From Pedobacter sp. MC2016-15 (GTDB lineage: Bacteria; Bacteroidota; Bacteroidia; Sphingobacteriales; Sphingobacteriaceae), in NCBI RefSeq assembly GCF_026239695.1, contig NZ_JAPIVS010000001.1, forward strand, positions 434,001 to 498,000: 64,000 bases of DNA, read 5' to 3'. Below are positions 25,296 through 33,963 of the stretch, piece after piece. The notes below the pieces were generated by a model. That model did not search any database. It saw only the letters and a program-made list of their open reading frames with translations, and was not told the DNA's origin. Every line of letters begins with the position of its first letter. Position 1 is the first letter of the stretch. A program made the position numbers and the translations under genes.

Positions 25296-26086
25296 TTAAT
25301 GTTGTATGAGATTCTTATGTTTCGTGTAGTTTCGGTGACGATATCAAATGATATTCCGTCCTTCCCAAAAGCCTGCTCGAATGCGCCATTGAGCACCAGC
25401 TCTTCCGGCAGTCCGGCCGCCAGCTGTCCGGCACTGTCCATCAGCCAGATCTGACCGGCGACCTGCAGGGCAAGGTCCAGCTCATGGGTAGAAATCAGTA
25501 TCGCCTTGCGCGTTTCTTTTGCGAGTTTGTGGAGAAGGCGCATCAGCTGAATACGACTGGGGAGATCTAAATGCGCTGTAGGTTCATCCAAAATAATCAA
25601 AGGGGTATCCTGAGCCATAGCCCTTGCAAGCATGACCTTCTGACATTCGCCATCACTCAAGCTATCGATTTTACGGTGCAGAAATCCGGCTGTTCCCGTA
25701 ACCTGAACAGCATGGTCTATGGCGGCTTTATCTGCCTCACTGAGGATACCAAGCCAGCCCGACCAGGGATAGCGGCCCAATGCGATCACAGTGTAGACAT
25801 CCAGGTTTCCCGAACGGATATCGTCCGTAAGCACCAGGCTGATTTGTTTTGCCAGGTCCCTGGGTTTTAGCTGCACCATGTCTTGCCCCGCCAGGATAAC
25901 CTCTCCGGAAAGGGGATGCTGCAAGCCTGCAACAGTGCGCAGCAAGGTAGATTTTCCGCAGCCATTTGGCCCCAGTACGCAGATCAGCTCTCCCGGAAAC
26001 AGCGCCAGATTCAGCGGACCAGCGACGTGCTTCCCGGCATGATAGCCAATATGCACTGCATGAGTGTTTAAGATTGCCTGTTCCAT
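25292..26086 (-). CDS. btuD: ABC transporter ATP-binding protein for cobalamin
   Basis: A 264-residue ATPase. The ATG at 26086 (MEQAILNTHAVHIGYH) is chosen because the open frame extends 83 codons into btuC without homology, and this ATG overlaps the btuC stop by one base (TAATG). Walker A GPNGCGKST, signature LSDGECQKVMLARAMAQ, Walker B LIILDEPTAHLD and the switch histidine in ISTHELDLAL are all present. It powers the FecCD-type permease encoded just upstream. Iron-siderophore ATPases are similar; the riboswitch and cob genes decide for corrinoids. Confidence 0.92.
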   Translation of the reverse strand: MEQAILNTHAVHIGYHAGKHVAGPLNLALFPGELICVLGPNGCGKSTLLRTVAGLQHPLSGEVILAGQDMVQLKPRDLAKQISLVLTDDIRSGNLDVYTVIALGRYPWSGWLGILSEADKAAIDHAVQVTGTAGFLHRKIDSLSDGECQKVMLARAMAQDTPLIILDEPTAHLDLPSRIQLMRLLHKLAKETRKAILISTHELDLALQVAGQIWLMDSAGQLAAGLPEELVLNGAFEQAFGKDGISFDIVTETTRNIRISYNIK

Positions 26087-27114
26087 TAGAATCCCCGTAG
26101 TTTTCGCGGCCCCGCAATAATCCAGATCACCACAGGTGATCCAACTAAAGCTGTAATTACATTGATAGGTAAGACGGTCTGACTTCCTGGCAATTGAGCG
26201 ATGATATCGCAGCTTAACATCAACACCGTTCCCAGGAGACAGCAGGCTGGAATTAAGATGCGATGGCTCGATGTATTGAACAGGGCTCTCGACAAATGGG
26301 GTACTGCTATGCCTATGAATCCGATAGGTCCGCAAAAAGCAGTAATCCCTCCGGCAAGAATACTGGTACTGATGACAATGATCAGGCGGGCACGCTTTAC
26401 CGTAAGCCCCATACTGCGGGCATAATTGTCGCCCAGTAACAGGGCATCCAGCATTTTTGACGAAAGAAAAGATATCACCAGGCCAACACTAATGACAATA
26501 GTCAGGATCAGCAATTGATTTCCTGTTACTCCTCCCAAAGATCCGAAAGTCCACATCAGGTAATCCTTGATCAGTTCAGGTGCACTGAAATACTGCCAGA
26601 TGCTGATTAATGACAAGGTGATATTGCCTATCATCACCCCTACAATCAACACAATTACATTGTCTTTTAAGGATGAAGAGATAGACACAACCAGCAGCAT
26701 GATGATCGCAGCGCCCAATGAGGATGCAATGATCACCAGCCAGCTGCCAGACAGGCCAAGTTCCCGGATGGTGTACAAACTCGTCAGGCTTCCCACAGAG
26801 AACATCACCAGGGCCACACCCAGACTTGCACCGGCCGTGATGCCCAAAACGGAAGGCCCCGCAAGAGGGTTACGGAACAGCGTCTGCATCTGGAGACCGC
26901 TCACGGAGAGTCCGCAGCCAACAACAATTGCTGTGATGGCTTTCGGAAGTCTGATCTTTTCAATAATATAGATCCAGCTTTCATTGACGGAATCAGCTGT
27001 AAAAAGTACGCTGATCACTTCCTTTACAGGGATGTGTACGGAGCCCAATGCTACATCAAGCAGAAAAGCTATCACCAGAAGTGATAGCAGAACAGTAATT
27101 TTTACTTTATTCAA
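26086..27114 (-). CDS. btuC: FecCD-type ABC permease for cobalamin
   Basis: A 342-residue inner-membrane protein with about ten helices and family motifs GCGLSVSGLQMQTLFRNPLAGPSVLGITAGASLG (about 62-95), LLGDNYARSMGL, GPIGFIGIAVPHLSR (about 262-276) and GSPVVIWII near the end. It forms the homodimeric channel of the BtuCDF importer. It follows btuF after 19 bases and overlaps btuD by one base. Confidence 0.92.
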   Translation of the reverse strand: MNKVKITVLLSLLVIAFLLDVALGSVHIPVKEVISVLFTADSVNESWIYIIEKIRLPKAITAIVVGCGLSVSGLQMQTLFRNPLAGPSVLGITAGASLGVALVMFSVGSLTSLYTIRELGLSGSWLVIIASSLGAAIIMLLVVSISSSLKDNVIVLIVGVMIGNITLSLISIWQYFSAPELIKDYLMWTFGSLGGVTGNQLLILTIVISVGLVISFLSSKMLDALLLGDNYARSMGLTVKRARLIIVISTSILAGGITAFCGPIGFIGIAVPHLSRALFNTSSHRILIPACCLLGTVLMLSCDIIAQLPGSQTVLPINVITALVGSPVVIWIIAGPRKLRGF

Positions 27115-27133
27115 AACTATAAAATTTGAGAAA

Positions 27134-28303
27134 TCAGTTCAGCTGTTTATAGTAAAAGAGCTGGTGTTGCGGTAAAAGTTCAGGGTGAAGAATCCTGATC
27201 AGATCGGCCAGAATCAGATGCGGGCTTACAGAACCAGACTCCCAGTAATCATTTGAGCCGAGGTCGTTTACCCTCTTGTTATAGTTAAAGATCTTACCGG
27301 TTTTGAAAGGCTTGAAGTCGGCATAGCGGACATCAGTAGCGCGGATATCTTTTTTGGAATCCACATAACCCACATTTAGCCAGTAATCAGCCTTCAGCGC
27401 TTCCGGCGCTACAGTTTCAAAGTTCAGTGCAAGGCTGCCTTTTCCTTTGACATTACGCCATTTGTAATTCGTTCCGGCATCTTTATAAAATTCTGCCATG
27501 TAACTGTCGCCGTCAGGCACATTCCATACTCCCTTGAAAGGCATCCCACTGATCAGGGTAGGTTTATCTTTAGCATGACGGCCAATTTCTGCCAGCCTGT
27601 GGTATTCTTTTTCTATGGCATCAAACTTTTGGTCGACCACATCCTCAGTGTTAGTGAGGGCAGCCATAACTTTAACCCATTCTGCGCGGCCCAGCGGAGA
27701 TGTTTCCAGCCACTCGGAGTTGAGCATGACCGGCACTCCCGCCCTGGTAAGTGTTTCGTACTTACTGTATTTCGCATCCGGGTTTCCCATCACGATCACC
27801 AGTCCGGGTTTCATACTGATCAGCATTTCATCATTCATGGTACCGTCTACCCCAACATCCCTGACCTTACCGGCTGCAATGTTTTTTCTGACCACGGCTG
27901 AACTGATATATTTGAAACTACCCAGTCCTATGATATCGTCAGAAACACCTGCAAAATCTGCCTGGGCCACATGTGTGGAAGACATCGCTACGAGTCTTTT
28001 AACAGGAATGCTGATCAGCTGTGATTTTGGAAATCCTTCCGGTGCCTTCGCCCCCTTTGCCAGCAAAACGTATTGTGCAGTATCTGCTGTAGGACCAAAA
28101 CCAGAGTAAACACTCACGAGCTTATATCCATCGTAGTAATCTATAGCGAAACCTTTGGCATATTTGATCTCAGCACTTCCCGTTTTTGCGGAATGATGCT
28201 GTTTGTGATTAGTTGCCTGTCTGCAGGAACTGCTCAGCAACAGGAAAGCCAGCAAACAGGTGTACATACCTGTCAGCAGCGGATAGTTTATTTTTCTCAT
28301 CAT
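27134..28303 (-). CDS. btuF: Periplasmic cobalamin-binding lipoprotein
   Basis: A 389-residue substrate-binding protein with a lipoprotein signal (LLLSSSC, lipidated C around residue 27). The two lobes carry the FecB/BtuF pattern: PVKRLVAMSSTHVAQADFAGVSDDIIGLG (about 100-128), SMKPGLVIVMG, and the connecting helix region. It is longer than E. coli BtuF, mainly by an N-terminal beta segment, as usual in Bacteroidota. It is the first gene behind the cobalamin riboswitch (28345-28501); two adjacent ATG codons (28303 and 28300) are possible starts. Confidence 0.88.
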   Translation of the reverse strand: MMRKINYPLLTGMYTCLLAFLLLSSSCRQATNHKQHHSAKTGSAEIKYAKGFAIDYYDGYKLVSVYSGFGPTADTAQYVLLAKGAKAPEGFPKSQLISIPVKRLVAMSSTHVAQADFAGVSDDIIGLGSFKYISSAVVRKNIAAGKVRDVGVDGTMNDEMLISMKPGLVIVMGNPDAKYSKYETLTRAGVPVMLNSEWLETSPLGRAEWVKVMAALTNTEDVVDQKFDAIEKEYHRLAEIGRHAKDKPTLISGMPFKGVWNVPDGDSYMAEFYKDAGTNYKWRNVKGKGSLALNFETVAPEALKADYWLNVGYVDSKKDIRATDVRYADFKPFKTGKIFNYNKRVNDLGSNDYWESGSVSPHLILADLIRILHPELLPQHQLFYYKQLN

Positions 28304-28344
28304 AACTGTTAGCCTTTCTTCCGAAAGCGTAAGTAAACAATTAT

Positions 28345-28501
28345 CAGGCAGGTCTTCTGACTTCCTCTAACTATCGCCTTCCCTCCTTTTCAGAAAGTGG
28401 CATTTTGATAGTGATATGATATGAGGTTTACAGCAGCGGAGACTGTTCTGGATTTACACCAGCATTCCCTATTAAAGTATTTCCTTAGAAATACGACCTA
28501 A
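28345..28501 (-). ncRNA. Cobalamin riboswitch
   Basis: On the minus strand the leader contains the conserved B12 elements in order: a 5' stem (GTATTTCTAAGGAAATAC), AGGGAAT, GGTGTAAATCCAGAACAG, CCGCTGCTGTAA, ATGCCACT (B12 box variant), GGAGGGAAGGCG and GAGGAAGTCAGAAGACCTGCC. It precedes btuF and the operon down to cobC, all cobalamin genes. Between the aptamer and the btuF start (28304-28344) a small hairpin GCTTTC/GAAAG(GC) includes the purine-rich stretch before the ATG, so control of translation is more likely than termination. Boundaries are by eye. Confidence 0.93.
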
Positions 28502-28506
28502 TCATG

Positions 28507-28514
28507 CAAACCTA
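28507..28514 (-). promoter_or_regulatory. -7 box (TAGGTTTG) of the riboswitch transcript
   Basis: TAGGTTTG on the minus strand matches TAnnTTTG exactly and lies immediately upstream of the riboswitch. A TTG (CAA at 28537-28539 on the plus strand) lies 22 bases further upstream, within the permitted range. Confidence 0.5.
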
Positions 28515-28550
28515 AGAGAAAATTTTCAACAATGATCAACCAGACCGTAA

Positions 28551-29090
28551 TTATTTTAGATAATCTGTTATAAATTCAACCCGCCTGGATGCTGTGTCCT
28601 TTGGCAACTCCAGGAGTTCAAATCCAAGCGAAGTGTAGGTTGCCCTGATGACCCGGTAAATCGCTTCGGCCTCTTCAAAGCTTTGCCAGCGTTCGGCGTC
28701 ATTTACGTAAATATCTTTCCATGGCGGAAGTATAAATACCTGTTTTTCATAGGGATGAAGGGATAACTCAGAGAGGTAGTTTTGCGGAACAGGCAAATCA
28801 GCAAGCTTGAGATAAGCAATTACATCCGGAATACCGCGGTCAAAGAAAGTGATGGAATTTCCTGCATGTTGAGACCAGGCTGTGCTCATTTCAGCGATTA
28901 CCTTATCTGAAAAACATGCAATATCCAACCAGGGAAGGCAGTCTGAGCCTTTGGCAACTTCTGCCTTGATCATTTCCCTGGAAATTTCAGCAGAGCAGCT
29001 GAATCCTGCTTTTTCGAGCTCTTCTACAAGTGTGGATTTCCCGGAACCGGGACCTCCCGTGATGACATATCTTTTTGTATACAGCTCCAT
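28551..29090 (-). CDS. P-loop ATPase (AAA_28-like) in the cobalamin cluster
   Basis: A 179-residue protein with Walker A GGPGSGKST (12-20), a mobile segment with REMIKAE, and FFDRGIPDVIAYL (about 83-95), which resembles nucleotide kinase-like AAA_28 proteins (also seen in the C-terminal part of NadR). It lies eight bases after cbiB and is the last gene of cobQ-cobD-cbiB, so a role in corrinoid or nucleotide-loop metabolism is likely. No enzyme activity can be named; an (alpha-ribazole or other nucleoside) kinase is one possibility, stated as inference. Confidence 0.75.
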   Translation of the reverse strand: MELYTKRYVITGGPGSGKSTLVEELEKAGFSCSAEISREMIKAEVAKGSDCLPWLDIACFSDKVIAEMSTAWSQHAGNSITFFDRGIPDVIAYLKLADLPVPQNYLSELSLHPYEKQVFILPPWKDIYVNDAERWQSFEEAEAIYRVIRATYTSLGFELLELPKDTASRRVEFITDYLK

Positions 29091-29098
29091 AAACCCTT

Positions 29099-30034
29099 CT
29101 AAAATTGCACAAAGTAAATGCTGATGGACAGCACCACTATCAGACAGACCCCGTGATTAATACTGCTCACTACCTTAAATTCCTCATGCAGGATATCTCT
29201 TTCGTTGGCGCCAATATAAGGCTTGGTCACCAATGTTCCGTGATAAATATTCGGGCCTCCAAACCGCACATCCAGGATGCCCGCGAGAGCTGCTTCAGGA
29301 TAACCGGAATTCGGACTTTTATGCTGGTGACCGTAATGTAGAACAAACCTCCAGCCCCTGAAGCTCAATGTGACCAATAACATCAAAATCGCCGTGATCC
29401 TCGCAGGGATAAAGTTTGCCACATCATCAAGCCTGGCAGCAAACTTACCAAAATACTCGTACCTGTCATTCCTGTAGCCGATCATAGAATCCAGCGTATT
29501 GATCATTTTATAGGTCAGCATGCCCGGCACGCCTGCGATAAAATAAAAGAACAAAGGAGCTACTACCCCATCGCTCAGGTTTTCAGACATGGTCTCAAAT
29601 ACAGCCTTGCGGATTTGCTGGGCATCAAGCTGTGATGTATCGCGCCCTACAATCCATGAAAGACGTTTCCTTCCTTCCTCAAGCCCCTCATACTGTAAGG
29701 CATCAAATACTTTTTTACCCTCAGTAATCAGGCTTTTATTGGCAAGTCCGTAAAAGATGAATATCGTCGCGAAAGGAAAATATACCGGCACCGCATAAAG
29801 CAGTAAAAAATGGATGATCGTATAAAAGAAAAGATAAGTTCCTGCACATAAGACAAGTGTGGTGGCCATACCCTTTAGAAATCTGTTTTTTCCCTGATTA
29901 AAGTGTTTTTCGGCAATGCCGATGAGGGTACCAAAAAACCTGACCGGATGAGGTAAACGGTAGGGATCTCCGAGGACCAGATCAAGCAGGTATCCCGCCA
30001 GCAATGGAATGATGATGATTATATATGTTTCCAT
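29099..30034 (-). CDS. cbiB: Adenosylcobinamide-phosphate synthase
   Basis: A 311-residue inner-membrane protein with the CbiB/CobD signatures GYLLDLVLGDPYRLPHPVRFFG (14-35), LSWIVGRDTSQLDAQQIRKAVFETMSENLSDGVVAPLFF (about 123-161) and MINTLDSMIGYRNDRYEYFG (about 177-196). It joins aminopropanol phosphate (or ethanolamine phosphate) to adenosylcobyric acid. The start overlaps the end of cobD by 16 bases, and the ATPase gene follows after eight. Confidence 0.95.
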   Translation of the reverse strand: METYIIIIIPLLAGYLLDLVLGDPYRLPHPVRFFGTLIGIAEKHFNQGKNRFLKGMATTLVLCAGTYLFFYTIIHFLLLYAVPVYFPFATIFIFYGLANKSLITEGKKVFDALQYEGLEEGRKRLSWIVGRDTSQLDAQQIRKAVFETMSENLSDGVVAPLFFYFIAGVPGMLTYKMINTLDSMIGYRNDRYEYFGKFAARLDDVANFIPARITAILMLLVTLSFRGWRFVLHYGHQHKSPNSGYPEAALAGILDVRFGGPNIYHGTLVTKPYIGANERDILHEEFKVVSSINHGVCLIVVLSISIYFVQF

Positions 30035-31029
30035 TCTGATAAAGCAGTGATCAACATTTCATTCTTTACAGGACTTAACGTCGCAATCCTGATATGGTTT
30101 GGAGAAAGTGCCCTGAAATTGCTGGCATCTCTGATTAAAAGATTGAATTTATCCAGGAGGAAGCTCTTTAAACGTGCTGCATTTTGTATTTGTGTTTCTG
30201 CGAGAAAGAAGTGGGTATGACTCTCATATATCCTGATGGGTGCCAATGTGAGTCCTCTGATAAAATCCTCTTTATCTTTCAGGATAGCGGACAGCGGCAG
30301 CGTAATCTCGTCCAGGTGATCAAAAATAAAATGCCCTGCTTCCATTGCCATTGCATTTACTGTCCAGGGTAGCTTTTCAGAGCTGAGCAAACTGATTACT
30401 GAAGGGGCAGCTACAATGTATCCGAGACGCAGTCCGGGGATCGCATAAGCCTTGGTCATAGAACGCATGACGATCAGGTTCTCATATTTTTTCGCGAGCT
30501 CCACGACAGAAGTAAAAGACAGGGTAAACTCTATAAAAGCCTCATCTACAACAAACAATGTTTTTTCGTTTGCCTTGATTACCTGCTCCAGCTGAGTATA
30601 AACCGTACCGGTTGGATTATTGGGGTTACAGATAAACACAAGATCTGAATGCTCTGTTCCGGCCGGAAAATCGTTCCAGCTGACAAACTCAACCTGATGC
30701 CCATGCATGCGACAGGCATCTTCATATTCTGCGAAAGAGGGAATGACTATGGCTGATCTTTTGTGCCTAAAAGCCTGGGCAATCAGATAAATACTTTCTG
30801 TGCTTCCATTGGTCACCAGAATATGTTGATCTGATACACCGTAATGAGCAGCGATCTTTTCCGCAAGACTTTCTGCAATTACCTCAGGGTAACGCTGTAC
30901 TTTATCCCAGTGCTCAAACAAATGTTCCTTTAAGCCTGCTGGTGCCCCCCCATGGTATACATTTGTACTGAAATCAGCTAGTATAGGCTTCCCCTGTAAA
31001 TATCCGTCGTCTCCGTGTCCCTGAAGCAT
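30019..31029 (-). CDS. cobD: Threonine-phosphate decarboxylase (aminotransferase class I fold)
   Basis: A 336-residue PLP protein similar to HisC, with FSTNVYHGG (20-28), TNGSTESIYLIAQAF (about 73-87), FICNPNNPTGTVY, VDEAFIEFT and the cofactor lysine in MRSMTKAYAIPGLRLGY (about 185-201). Family members of this size beside cbiB decarboxylate L-threonine phosphate to (R)-1-amino-2-propanol phosphate, the linker of the nucleotide loop. Its place between cobQ (four bases) and cbiB (overlap) supports this over histidinol-phosphate aminotransferase. Confidence 0.88.
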   Translation of the reverse strand: MLQGHGDDGYLQGKPILADFSTNVYHGGAPAGLKEHLFEHWDKVQRYPEVIAESLAEKIAAHYGVSDQHILVTNGSTESIYLIAQAFRHKRSAIVIPSFAEYEDACRMHGHQVEFVSWNDFPAGTEHSDLVFICNPNNPTGTVYTQLEQVIKANEKTLFVVDEAFIEFTLSFTSVVELAKKYENLIVMRSMTKAYAIPGLRLGYIVAAPSVISLLSSEKLPWTVNAMAMEAGHFIFDHLDEITLPLSAILKDKEDFIRGLTLAPIRIYESHTHFFLAETQIQNAARLKSFLLDKFNLLIRDASNFRALSPNHIRIATLSPVKNEMLITALSEWKHI

Positions 31030-31033
31030 TGAT

Positions 31034-32533
31034 TTATAATTTTAAATGCTGGTAAACCAGGTCTATATCCAGATTCGCCCTCAGCAAATCAGCTAATTTA
31101 TCATATTGTTCCTCTCTGAAGGATGAATAATCCTTTGTATCTACCTTCTCATCTGTATAAGGTGCAACAATGTCATTGATCACCACAGGGTTATCCAGTA
31201 TTCCATGAAGATAAGAACCCCAGCATTTTTCTGAAACGAAATACCCATCAGCGTGTCCGTCTGCGAAAATTGCAGTAGCGGCACTGCTTACTTCATTGTT
31301 ATTGGACATCCTGGTTTCACCCATATGAATTTCATATCCCCTGCATAGTTCAGGGTAGCCGCGATAGGTAAATTCGCATACCCTTGTAGTTTTCTCAGCG
31401 AGCAATGTGGTTGTTACAGGCAATATACCAAGACCGGCAATTTCACCTTTTGAGGATTCCACTTTCAGCGGATCTGCGATCATTTCTCCCATCATCTGAT
31501 AACCTCCGCAAATACCGATCACCGTTTTACCAGATTGATGTGCATCCAGGATCGCCGCGGCCAGCCCATTATTTTTCAATTCTATAAGATCTTCAATCGT
31601 ATTCTTGCTTCCGGGCAGAATAATGATATCTGCACCGCTGAGCCCATCTTCCGTATGGGTGTAATACAAGTTTACTCTGGGATCCTTATCCAGACGGTCG
31701 AAATCAGTAAAATTAGACATTCTACCCAGCAGCACCACGGCGATGTTAACCTTTCCACTGACGGCATTTCTGCGTTTCTGCTGTAAAGCTACCGCATCTT
31801 CTTCTTCTATATGGATATCCCTGAAGTATGGAAGAATACCAACTACCGGCACTCCGCAAAGTTCTTCAATGATCTTTTTTCCTTCCTGAAATAAGGCGGC
31901 ATCTCCACGAAACTTGTTGATGATAATTCCTTTGATACAGGCTTTTTCTTCGGGTTGCAACAACTGCATTGTACCGTACAAACTCGCAAAGATGCCCCCC
32001 CTGTCAATATCTGTAATCAGGTAAGTTGCTGCTCCGGCTGCTATAGCCATGCGCATATTTGTGATGTCCCTGGCTTTGAGGTTCAATTCAGAGATACTCC
32101 CCGCCCCCTCCATCACGATGGGATGATAGCGCGATGCGAGTCGGCCATAAGCCAGTTTTACTTCTTCAAATAATGCGGCACGGTCGCCCGACATAAAATA
32201 TTCTTTTGCCGTTTGGTTGCCAATGAATTTGCCATTCAGGATCACCTGTGATGTTTTATCAGTGGTTGGTTTCAGCAGTACCGGATTCATATCAGTATGA
32301 CAGGGTATGCCCGCAGCTTCTGCCTGAACGGCCTGCGCGCGACCGATTTCCAGTCCTTCGGGAGTGGCATAGCTGTTGAGCGACATATTCTGCGCTTTGA
32401 ATGGCGCAGGGGCATAACCATCCTGTTTAAATATCCGGCAAAATCCCGCTGTGATTACACTTTTCCCTACATCAGATGATGTTCCCACGAACATGACAGG
32501 CCTGAGTTTATATTGCATTTCCATCAACTGCAA
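31034..32533 (-). CDS. cobQ: Adenosylcobyric acid synthase (glutamine-hydrolysing)
   Basis: A 499-residue two-domain enzyme: an N-terminal P-loop amidoligase (VGTSSDVGKSVITAGFCRIF, FKAQNMSLNSYATPEGLEIGRAQAVQAEAA, VMEGAGSISELNL, ITDIDRGGIFASLYGT) and a C-terminal class I glutamine amidotransferase with the nucleophile in IGICGGYQMMGE and histidine in GSYLHGILDN. It amidates cobyrinic acid a,c-diamide at four side chains. It is the first gene of cobQ-cobD-cbiB-ATPase. In-frame ATG codons at 32533, 32524 and 32518 are all possible starts. Presence of cobQ without the corrin-ring genes here suggests salvage plus late steps. Confidence 0.94.
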   Translation of the reverse strand: MQLMEMQYKLRPVMFVGTSSDVGKSVITAGFCRIFKQDGYAPAPFKAQNMSLNSYATPEGLEIGRAQAVQAEAAGIPCHTDMNPVLLKPTTDKTSQVILNGKFIGNQTAKEYFMSGDRAALFEEVKLAYGRLASRYHPIVMEGAGSISELNLKARDITNMRMAIAAGAATYLITDIDRGGIFASLYGTMQLLQPEEKACIKGIIINKFRGDAALFQEGKKIIEELCGVPVVGILPYFRDIHIEEEDAVALQQKRRNAVSGKVNIAVVLLGRMSNFTDFDRLDKDPRVNLYYTHTEDGLSGADIIILPGSKNTIEDLIELKNNGLAAAILDAHQSGKTVIGICGGYQMMGEMIADPLKVESSKGEIAGLGILPVTTTLLAEKTTRVCEFTYRGYPELCRGYEIHMGETRMSNNNEVSSAATAIFADGHADGYFVSEKCWGSYLHGILDNPVVINDIVAPYTDEKVDTKDYSSFREEQYDKLADLLRANLDIDLVYQHLKL

Positions 32534-32602
32534 TTGTACACTTTTATCAGGCAGCTTACAAGTGGATATTTAATTCTATCAAAAAATAATTCATTTAAAG
32601 GA

Positions 32603-33799
32603 TCAGTATTGCGGATCGTACTGATAAACAATATTGTATGGAATGTTTTTGAGATTTGAGGCCAGTTTACCTACCGGCAGATCTTCAATTTCCGGTGTGG
32701 CTTCGCAGACAGAATAGACCTTGCCCCTGTACCAGATAGGTTCGCCAACGGGTTTGCTAAACGCCACTGCCATGGTAATATGTGTTGGATACAACAGCGC
32801 GATCATGGGCAGGTTATAGATCTCCTTCACGAGATAGAAAAACAATGCCGCACGATCATCACAATCACTGTAAGTGGAAGAAAGCGTTTGTTCTGGCGAC
32901 ATCCGTTTCTCCTTACCGAAATTTTCCTGATCATTTTCATAGAGGAAGGCATATCTGGTAAAGCGCATCAGGTAGTCTACTCCTTTTTTCTGATCCATCT
33001 TACCAATGTTCTTTTTGAGTAATGGGATGAGAGAGCTGTAAGTTTCTTTACTGAGGGGGATGTTAAAATAGGTTTCAAAATCTACACCTGGATAGTTGGC
33101 AAAAATTGTTTTAACCGCTGCATTGAGCTTGATATTAAAGTGATATTGTTTATGTTCATAAGTGAAGTTTAGCTTTTTCTGCACGTAATTGGCCGGACTA
33201 AAATCCGGCATACGGGTAACCTTGTAAGAAAATGCCTTTCTAGCCTCAGGGATGTCGATTTGAACAGGTACCGGCGGATCATCATTCAGATTGCTATCAG
33301 CATAATCGTGGTAGTTCAGGCACATGTATTTTTTATGATCAACTTCAAAAAAAGGGATATCAGCTATATCCTCATCGTTGAACACATAAAATATTATTCT
33401 GTGTCCCGAAAGTGCAAGCCGCGCATCATAACCTGATTTTGCAAGGAGAAACCATTTGTATAAGGTATAATTTCCGTAGTTCTGTTCCTTGGGACAAAGC
33501 TGCTGGGCAACCTTACGCACCAGCTGGTAGAATAACCAGTCGTTAAGTTCATATTTTGATTTGTAAGCAGCAAGCGAATCAATTACCGGCTGAAAGTTTC
33601 CCGCATTCAACTTTTGGAATTCCTTTTTAACCTGGCTGTCTGATGGATCTTTTGGTAGCTGTACTGATAAGCTGCTATCTGCTGCCAGATAAAAATTGTG
33701 ACCATAGAAGTCGACCGGTACAGTCTTCACCTGTCCATGCAGACCGGAAAGTCCGGTATACAATAGTATAGTGAAAAACAAAACATTCAAGCTGTTCAT
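32603..33799 (-). CDS. Secreted transglutaminase-like protein, unknown function
   Basis: A 398-residue protein with a signal peptide (1-22, ending LHG) and a papain-like transglutaminase core in its C-terminal half: C313 in TYSDCDDRAALFFYLVKE, H340 in YPTHITMAVAF and an acidic position in SVCEATPE, in the C-H-D/E order of the superfamily. The N-terminal half is a beta-rich domain without recognised family. Such proteins can be proteases, cross-linkers or binding modules. It is flanked by cobQ (minus) and divergent from the TlpA gene; no functional link is apparent. Confidence 0.7.
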   Translation of the reverse strand: MNSLNVLFFTILLYTGLSGLHGQVKTVPVDFYGHNFYLAADSSLSVQLPKDPSDSQVKKEFQKLNAGNFQPVIDSLAAYKSKYELNDWLFYQLVRKVAQQLCPKEQNYGNYTLYKWFLLAKSGYDARLALSGHRIIFYVFNDEDIADIPFFEVDHKKYMCLNYHDYADSNLNDDPPVPVQIDIPEARKAFSYKVTRMPDFSPANYVQKKLNFTYEHKQYHFNIKLNAAVKTIFANYPGVDFETYFNIPLSKETYSSLIPLLKKNIGKMDQKKGVDYLMRFTRYAFLYENDQENFGKEKRMSPEQTLSSTYSDCDDRAALFFYLVKEIYNLPMIALLYPTHITMAVAFSKPVGEPIWYRGKVYSVCEATPEIEDLPVGKLASNLKNIPYNIVYQYDPQY

Positions 33800-33963
33800 G
33801 GTAATAATCTGGTCTATTCAATATACGAAATTATCCTGATATGCAGATGATTAAATCATCAAATAATAATAGTGACATTACTGTTACCCTATAAGATCAG
33901 TAGAGTTTATAAAAACTACTATCTTCGTATCTTATAAAAAATCAAAGACTAAAATTATTCGAT

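Noticed and set aside
25292..26335. Longer BtuD starting at 26335
   Set aside because: The extra 83 residues are encoded inside btuC and show no ABC-ATPase character; the ATG at 26086 overlaps the btuC stop in TAATG form.
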